The notes below the pieces were generated by a model. The model did not search any database. It saw nothing but the letters and a program-made list of their open reading frames with translations, and was not told where the DNA came from. 11,133 nt of DNA from Coemansia sp. RSA 1804 (taxonomy: Eukaryota; Kickxellomycota; Kickxellomycetes; Kickxellales; Kickxellaceae): the NCBI GenBank assembly GCA_027578815.1, contig JANBTH010000804.1, forward strand, positions 1 to 11,133. The letters run 5' to 3'. Both the position numbers and the translations under genes were made by a program. Of the stretch, positions 6,874-11,133 are shown piece by piece (the first letter of the stretch is position 1; every line of letters begins with the position of its first letter).

Positions 6874-7830
6874 ATGCGGTTTCACAGCGGTTCGGCAACA
6901 GCAGCAGCAGCAGTGCTAGGTATTGCGCTTACGGGTGCAGCAGCAGCGGAGGGAGGCAGTGCTCAGCAACAGCAGGTGCTGGGCGCGCAGACGGAGGCGA
7001 TGCCGGACTATCTGTGGGAGACGTTCGACCGGCATCTGAGCCGGATGCGGTTCATCGACCTGACGCACACCATTCGACCAGACATGCCCATCTGGCGCGG
7101 GTTTGGCAACAGCACGTTTTCGGCAGCAGTGAACCGACTCAGCGGCGAGCCGTTCACGTACGCGACGGACGGATTCGTAGCAACGGCGTACAGGCTGACG
7201 ACTGACCAGATGGGCACGCAGCTGGATGCGCCGGCGCATTTCAACCCGCTAGGCGCAGCGTCCGACGAGATCCCGGCCACATACGCACTAGGCAAACTGG
7301 TAGTCATCGATGTGTCGCCCAAGGTGCGCGCCAACGCGACATACGCGGTGGAAGTCGATGACATCCTCGAGTGGGAGCGCCAGTACGGGCGCGTGCCGGC
7401 ACGTGCGGCTGTGTTTGTGCGGTCCGACTGGTCCAGAGCGTGGCCCCGAGTGAATACCGACGAATTCCCGCAAGTGTCCCTGGAGGCTGTGCAGTTTCTA
7501 CATCGCCAGCGCAACATTCTGTTCCATGGCCACGAGCCGCTGGACGCCGACATGACTCCCAACTTTGATGCCGAGTCGTGGATTCTGCGCAACGGATACG
7601 CGCAGGCCGAGGGAGTTGCCAACCTGCATCTGGTTCCGCCCACTGGCTGTCTTCTCAGCACGGGGCTGCCCAAGTTTGCTGGCGGAGTTGGCCACTACGT
7701 GCGCTTTGTCGCCCTGTGTCCCGCCGAGTGGCCCTACGGCGCCGTCCCTGCAGCCACGAGCGAGGCGCCCATGCCGCTGTTTGCCGCGCCGCTGCAGTGG
7801 AGCCCTGAGAAGGGCTATCGTGTGCGCTAG
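6874..7830 (+). CDS. Secreted cyclase-family metal hydrolase (PF04199-like), Gln-variant active-site motif
   Basis: A 318-residue protein with an N-terminal signal peptide (hydrophobic Ala-rich ~8-25, likely cleavage after Ala25) and a Gln-rich linker. The cyclase fold begins at FIDLTHTIRPDMPIW (60-74), a hallmark of this family, which includes kynurenine formamidase KynB and isatin hydrolase. The metal motif, usually HxGTHxDxPxHF, reads QMGTQLDAPAHF at 112-123: Asp118 and His122 are kept, but both histidines of HxGTH are Gln. Later blocks are intact: FVRSDW (181-186), FHGHEPLDAD (217-226) and GVANLHLVPPTGCLLSTGLPK (247-267), then GGVGHYVRFVALCP (270-283). Two N-glycosylation sequons (Asn79, Asn154) fit secretion. 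The reaction is probably hydrolysis of an amide or cyclic imide/lactone-type substrate, but none can be named. From memory, some bacterial cyclase-family proteins share a GTQ form and the HGHEPLD...AQAEGVANL block, so a bacterial ancestry is possible. The start has an A at -3 (accATG). Confidence 0.85.
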   Translation: MRFHSGSATAAAAVLGIALTGAAAAEGGSAQQQQVLGAQTEAMPDYLWETFDRHLSRMRFIDLTHTIRPDMPIWRGFGNSTFSAAVNRLSGEPFTYATDGFVATAYRLTTDQMGTQLDAPAHFNPLGAASDEIPATYALGKLVVIDVSPKVRANATYAVEVDDILEWERQYGRVPARAAVFVRSDWSRAWPRVNTDEFPQVSLEAVQFLHRQRNILFHGHEPLDADMTPNFDAESWILRNGYAQAEGVANLHLVPPTGCLLSTGLPKFAGGVGHYVRFVALCPAEWPYGAVPAATSEAPMPLFAAPLQWSPEKGYRVR

Positions 7831-8037
7831 CCACCAGGCCGACAAGCGGTCCAGGCGATTGTGGCTTATCGGCCATTGTTTCAGCAAGCGCAATGAGGCA
7901 ACTGCAATGCCACCCTTTCCCCCTTTCCTTTCACATAAAACGTCAGATTTCATTTTAGGCCCTGGCAAATATTAAGTCAATAGTAATGGAAAGATAATTG
8001 TTGTTTCAAAACCACGGCGGCAACCAGCCCGGATTGC

Positions 8038-8412
8038 CTACGCCGAGGGCTGCGCTTGCGGTGCCTGCTGTGTCTGCTGCTGCGCTTGCTGCTGCTGTCG
8101 CTGCTGCTGTTGCTGGTGGTGGATCTGCGCCAGACGCCGGTAGAACTCGCGATGAATGGGCTCGCAATGGCCGTCGTGGTACAGCATACGAGTAATGTGC
8201 AGCACCGACATCAGCTTGTAGTATCTCTCGCTCTGCCGCGGAAACCCGCCCGCACTGTACGCCTGCACCTCTCTGTTTATGTGCTGCTCGAGCGTCGACA
8301 CGTTGATCTGCGCTATCCCGCCGCGAACAACGCTCTTTGGTGCCGTCACCTCCACCGCCGCTGCCGCCTTTTGCTGCGGCTGCTGTTGGATCTCGCCGCC
8401 TGCTTGTGACAT
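8038..8412 (-). CDS. Small Gln-rich protein with a conserved-looking helical core, unrecognised
   Basis: A 124-residue frame from the ATG at 8412 to TAG at 8038. The N-terminus (1-25) is Gln/Ala-rich. Residues ~32-98 look like a folded alpha-helical core: STLEQHINREVQAY, a PRQSERYYKLMSVLHITRML helix, then YHDGHCEPIHREFYRRLAQ. The C-terminus (~99-124) is almost all Gln with some Ala and Pro, encoded largely by CAG. An ordered helical core flanked by poly-Gln is typical of nuclear transcription or chromatin cofactors, but I cannot assign a family and do not claim one. The core uses GC-rich codons like neighbouring conserved genes, which supports it being real. It converges with the cyclase (207 bp between stops). 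TAG acceptor-like sequences just upstream of the ATG leave open that this is a second exon. An overlapping frame at 8006-8521 on the same strand is a shadow. Confidence 0.65.
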   Translation of the reverse strand: MSQAGGEIQQQPQQKAAAAVEVTAPKSVVRGGIAQINVSTLEQHINREVQAYSAGGFPRQSERYYKLMSVLHITRMLYHDGHCEPIHREFYRRLAQIHHQQQQQRQQQQAQQQTQQAPQAQPSA

Positions 8413-8999
8413 CTATATGGTCTATACAACTTGCTCTGCGACTTTGTGTGTCGTTCTCCCCCTTTTGTGTGCGTGGATTGGGTCGTAGCCAGAATCGTGG
8501 TCGTCGAGTAGTCTGGAGCAAGAAGAAGAGAGACGATGGGAGAAAGTTGAGGAGGTACGTGTTGCTCCCACACCGCGGACAGAAGAAAATAAAATAGAAA
8601 AGAAGAGGAAAAAGCCTTACGCCCAGTGTCGCTGTGGGTTGTCAAATAACCACAAAGTGATAATAGATGCACCACCTCTCGGCTTTTTAGTTCAGCAAGA
8701 AGAGATAGCAGACGCTGGTTAATGGCCACTTTGGTTTTCGCAAGAAAAAAATAGGAACTAGTGTGAGCTTATAAGACGCGAACCACCTGGCAACAAGTTC
8801 TGGCAGTTAATCTTCCCTACTTTCATGTAGAAAGGCTAGTGTTGGTGTTGGTGTTGTTGCTGGTCGAGTAAAAAAAGTGGAATAGAAAAGAAAAGCTTAA
8901 TTACAAAGAACAACACTCTTCTTTTGCACACTATAATAAGACGAACAGTTAAAAAGCAATAAGAACAGTGTAAGGATTAATGTGGGGGTGTAAGGATGG

Positions 9000-9008
9000 T
9001 ATATAAAT
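9000..9008 (+). promoter_or_regulatory. Isolated TATA-box-like sequence
   Basis: TATATAAAT is a near-ideal TATA box on the plus strand, 1.7 kb upstream of the Pcf11 ATG. The first ATG downstream (9033) opens only a six-codon frame. It could drive a noncoding transcript or a long Pcf11 leader, or be chance in AT-rich DNA. Confidence 0.2.
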
Positions 9009-10412
9009 GTACAGGCAACTGATAGTGCTGATATGAATGAAAGTATAAAGTGAGAGGAAATGGAAAAGGAAAAGGGAAACAGGAAAAATAAGGGGGAAAC
9101 CAAGAAACACGGCTAATAAAAATAGACGCAACCCAGTCAGAAGAAATAAAAAAACCAAGTGCTGTGCGCTTTTCTTCCAATTTTCTTGTGCAAGTAGAAA
9201 AGGTTATCCCTACTGCCGTGAAATAGAAAGCTAGAGAGAGAACCCCAAAATTGGTAAGAAGAGCTTTTTCCCTGTTATTTGTTATCTTGGCTTAAAGTCT
9301 CTGTGTGTGTATGTATGTGTTTTAGTGGGAGATAAAAGAGGACTTGGGCATCACCTGGCATTCAAGCCTCAATCATTATATCCTGAACGAGGAAGGCAAT
9401 AAAGAAACAAGGGCTGGCAAAGTGGCAACGGAGGTTGGTGTTGCTGCTATGTAAAATAGTTAGAATGTTGTGCCTGCTATTACGAGTCTGGTTTTAGAAG
9501 CAAAAACAATATTGAGCAAAGTGAAAATAAGAGAAGAACGAAAAGAGAAAAGCTAAAGGAAGAGAGAAAGAGAAAAGGGCATTCTGGACAAATATTGGCC
9601 TCAATAGCATTTTTCTCAAATGTCATACAGCATTAATGACTTTTATGATGCTGCGTGGGTGACACGAGAGGGAAAAAGTAGGGAGCAATCATTTCTCCTC
9701 TGTACGTCATCGGGTTTTCTGTTTCTTCTGGCTCTGTCTCTCTTTTCTTGCATCTGGGACGCAGGGCAAATAAAAAACGGACAAGGCTGCTGCTTTCCTT
9801 TTTCTTTTTGTGGCAACAAAATCTATTATGCTGGAGGAAGAAAAAGCGAGCGAGATAAGAATGCCAGCAGGTTTTCCACTGGGACTTTCGAAAAAAGAAG
9901 TGAGCACTCATGATGTCAGTAATCATCAACTGTCTGGATGAGTCGTCCCAGATTTCCGCCTCAATGGGATTTGTCGCCGCTGGTATTTGCATCCTTCTGC
10001 AGGTCCCGTATTCCTGCTGTGCTGTGCTGTGCTTTGCTCTGAAACTCCTTCCCCCCTCCCTCAGCGTCTTGAGGCTTGGTTCTGTCGTCATCATACATGC
10101 GGCGGCACGTAATTGTGGGCATCCAGGAAAATGTCATTTTGCTTGCAGCATGGTCTTCCCGATGCGGGATAATGCGTGGGGGTACAGAAGAGCAAGTGAG
10201 CTCTGTGGGATTTCCTTCCGCAGAGCCTGGAATCTGATGTTTCCGATTAAACGCTCGATTCGATCAGATTTAGAAACAATGTGCAATGTGACACTGCCAG
10301 ACCAAAGCTTTTCCTTTTCTTCAATCACACCGAAAAAGAAAGAGGGAAAGCCAAATTAGCTTCCCTCCCTTTCCACAGCGAAAAAACCGAAAAGTCACCA
10401 AGAACGACTTTG

Positions 10413-10502
10413 CCTAATTTCTCTTCTCCTTCACTCTTTTTCCTTTGTTCTACTTTTTGCTTCATTCTTTATATTCTTTTTCTCACCTCTTTTTCTTTCA
10501 CC
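10413..10502 (+). promoter_or_regulatory. Pyrimidine-rich tract upstream of the Pcf11-like gene
   Basis: About 90 bp made almost entirely of C and T on the sense strand, with a second C/T tract at 10653-10689 immediately before the ATG. Such tracts are common near fungal promoters and transcription starts. A TTTTTCCACAG at about 10518-10528 could also be a 3' splice site of a leader intron; no partner 5' site is evident. Confidence 0.4.
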
Positions 10503-10702
10503 GCATATTTACTTTATATTTTTCCACAGCCTACTATCTAATCAATCTAAATCTACTCTTGTAGCACACCCTCTTTTTCTGCTCTGTAATCCGTAGGCAG
10601 ATTTCCTTTAATCAGGCTTCTCTGGCTTAATCTCGTGCAGGCCGTGCAAGAATTCCTTTTTCTTTTCCCCCTCTTTTCCCCCTTTCTGTCCACGCCACGG
10701 CC

Positions 10703-11133
10703 ATGAGCAGATACAATCAGAAAAATGGGCAGCAAGTCGCGGCGAAAATCGACAGAGCGCTGTATCGCGATTACCGCAATTCGCTCGCAAAGCTGACGTT
10801 CAATTCGCGCCCAATCATCAACGAGCTGTCAAAGAAGGCCGAGACGCACATTGACCAAAACGACACAGTACTCAAAGCGATAGAGGACCATCTGCGGTTT
10901 ACGGTTCCAAAGCACAAGCTGCCTGTGTTCTATCTACTGGACTCGATTATCAAAAACGTCGGAGGAATGTACATCTCCAGCCTGCATGGGCGTATCGAAA
11001 GGATATTCATGGAGATGTACAAGTCGGTGGATGAGACGGTGAAGGGCAACATGGAGCGTACGCTGGGGACGTGGCGCCACGGGTTTATTGGAGGACAAAA
11101 GAATATATTTCCAGAGTTTGTGTTGCGTAAAAT
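10703..11133 (+). CDS. PCF11: Pcf11-like protein, N-terminal CTD-interacting domain (C-terminus outside window)
   Basis: The frame from ATG at 10703 (gccATGa) stays open to the right edge, giving 143 codons. Residues ~17-143 form a CTD-interacting domain (CID), which binds the Ser2-phosphorylated C-terminal domain of RNA polymerase II. LTFNSRPII at 31-39 is the same as in yeast Pcf11. The family core YLLDSIIKNVGGMYI (77-91) contains the DSI.KNVG motif, where the CTD peptide docks. The segment ETVKGNMERTLGTWR matches the later CID helices. Pcf11 is a subunit of cleavage factor IA, coupling mRNA 3'-end cleavage to transcription termination in the nucleus. LTFNSRPII favours Pcf11 over other CID proteins (Nrd1, Rtt103), but the diagnostic zinc-finger and Clp1-binding regions would lie beyond the window. 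No intron is seen. Confidence 0.88.
   Translation, partial: MSRYNQKNGQQVAAKIDRALYRDYRNSLAKLTFNSRPIINELSKKAETHIDQNDTVLKAIEDHLRFTVPKHKLPVFYLLDSIIKNVGGMYISSLHGRIERIFMEMYKSVDETVKGNMERTLGTWRHGFIGGQKNIFPEFVLRK

Larger units (their letters stand above)
8413..10702. other. 2.3-kb gene-free divergent region between the Gln-rich gene and the Pcf11-like gene
   Basis: No frame here encodes a recognisable protein; those at 9620-9913 (plus), 9633-10094 (minus) and 9910-10359 (plus) have low-complexity or patternless translations. The plus strand is purine-rich over much of 8510-9590 (GA/A tracts) and pyrimidine-rich from about 10413 to 10690, so each flanking gene has a pyrimidine-rich sense strand upstream. 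Short tandem tracts occur at 8839-8862 (GTTGGT type), 9301-9318 (TG/TA type) and 10014-10038 (GTGCT type). A TATATAAAT at 9000-9008 could be a promoter on the plus strand. No tRNA, snRNA or 5S signature was found. Confidence 0.55.

Noticed and set aside
7008..7968. Several minus-strand frames opposite the cyclase
   Set aside because: They are GC-rich antisense shadows; the plus-strand frame carries all the cyclase blocks and the signal peptide.
8006..8521. 171-codon minus-strand frame overlapping the Gln-rich gene
   Set aside because: It is a shifted reading of CAG-rich DNA giving Ala/Arg/Gly runs. The 124-residue frame has the coherent helical core.
9340..9375. tRNA T-arm-like sequence (ggcattcaagcctc)
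   Set aside because: The stem does not pair over five bases and no acceptor, D-arm or anticodon arm fits around it.
9620..10359. Overlapping frames of 97-153 codons on both strands
   Set aside because: The translations are low-complexity or patternless, the frames overlap on opposite strands, and the DNA is A/T- and pyrimidine-tract rich. I see no family motif.

Overview
The window looks like nuclear DNA from an early-diverging filamentous fungus, most plausibly a Kickxellomycotina relative (Coemansia/Linderina type). This rests on closely spaced genes with no evident introns, eukaryotic families (Gemin2, Utp11, a Pcf11-type CTD-interacting domain), a secreted Thr/Pro/Gly-rich wall-type protein with a Kex2-like site, and an F-box-like protein of a style I associate with that lineage. 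The lineage call is inference; that this is a eukaryote is secure.

Layout, left to right. (1) Positions 1-1578, minus strand: the N-terminal 526 codons of a secreted, highly repetitive protein that runs off the left edge. (2) Positions 1579-2490: gene-free, with a cluster of short inverted repeats. (3) Positions 2491-3294, minus: Gemin2/SIP1, a core protein of the SMN complex that assembles spliceosomal snRNPs. (4) Positions 3649-4410, plus: Utp11, a small-subunit processome protein. It is divergent from Gemin2 across a 354-bp shared promoter. (5) Positions 4610-6238, minus: an AT-rich F-box-like/LRR-like protein, convergent with Utp11. (6) Positions 6874-7830, plus: a secreted cyclase-family (PF04199-type) metal hydrolase whose usual HxGTH motif reads QMGTQ. 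(7) Positions 8038-8412, minus: a small Gln-rich protein I do not recognise, convergent with the cyclase. (8) Positions 8413-10702: 2.3 kb without a convincing gene, purine-rich on the plus strand on the left and pyrimidine-rich on the right. (9) Positions 10703 to the right edge, plus: the N-terminus of a Pcf11-like mRNA 3'-end processing/termination factor.

The genes form no operon or evident system. Three are RNA-metabolism housekeeping genes (snRNP assembly, rRNA processing, mRNA 3'-end formation), two encode secreted proteins, one is F-box-like and one is unknown. I found no mobile element with coding capacity, CRISPR array, tRNA or rRNA. The features most worth a second look are the Cys-punctuated repeat protein with its copy-number gradient, the Gln-variant secreted cyclase, and the unidentified Gln-rich protein. 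All composition figures are hand-sampled estimates.
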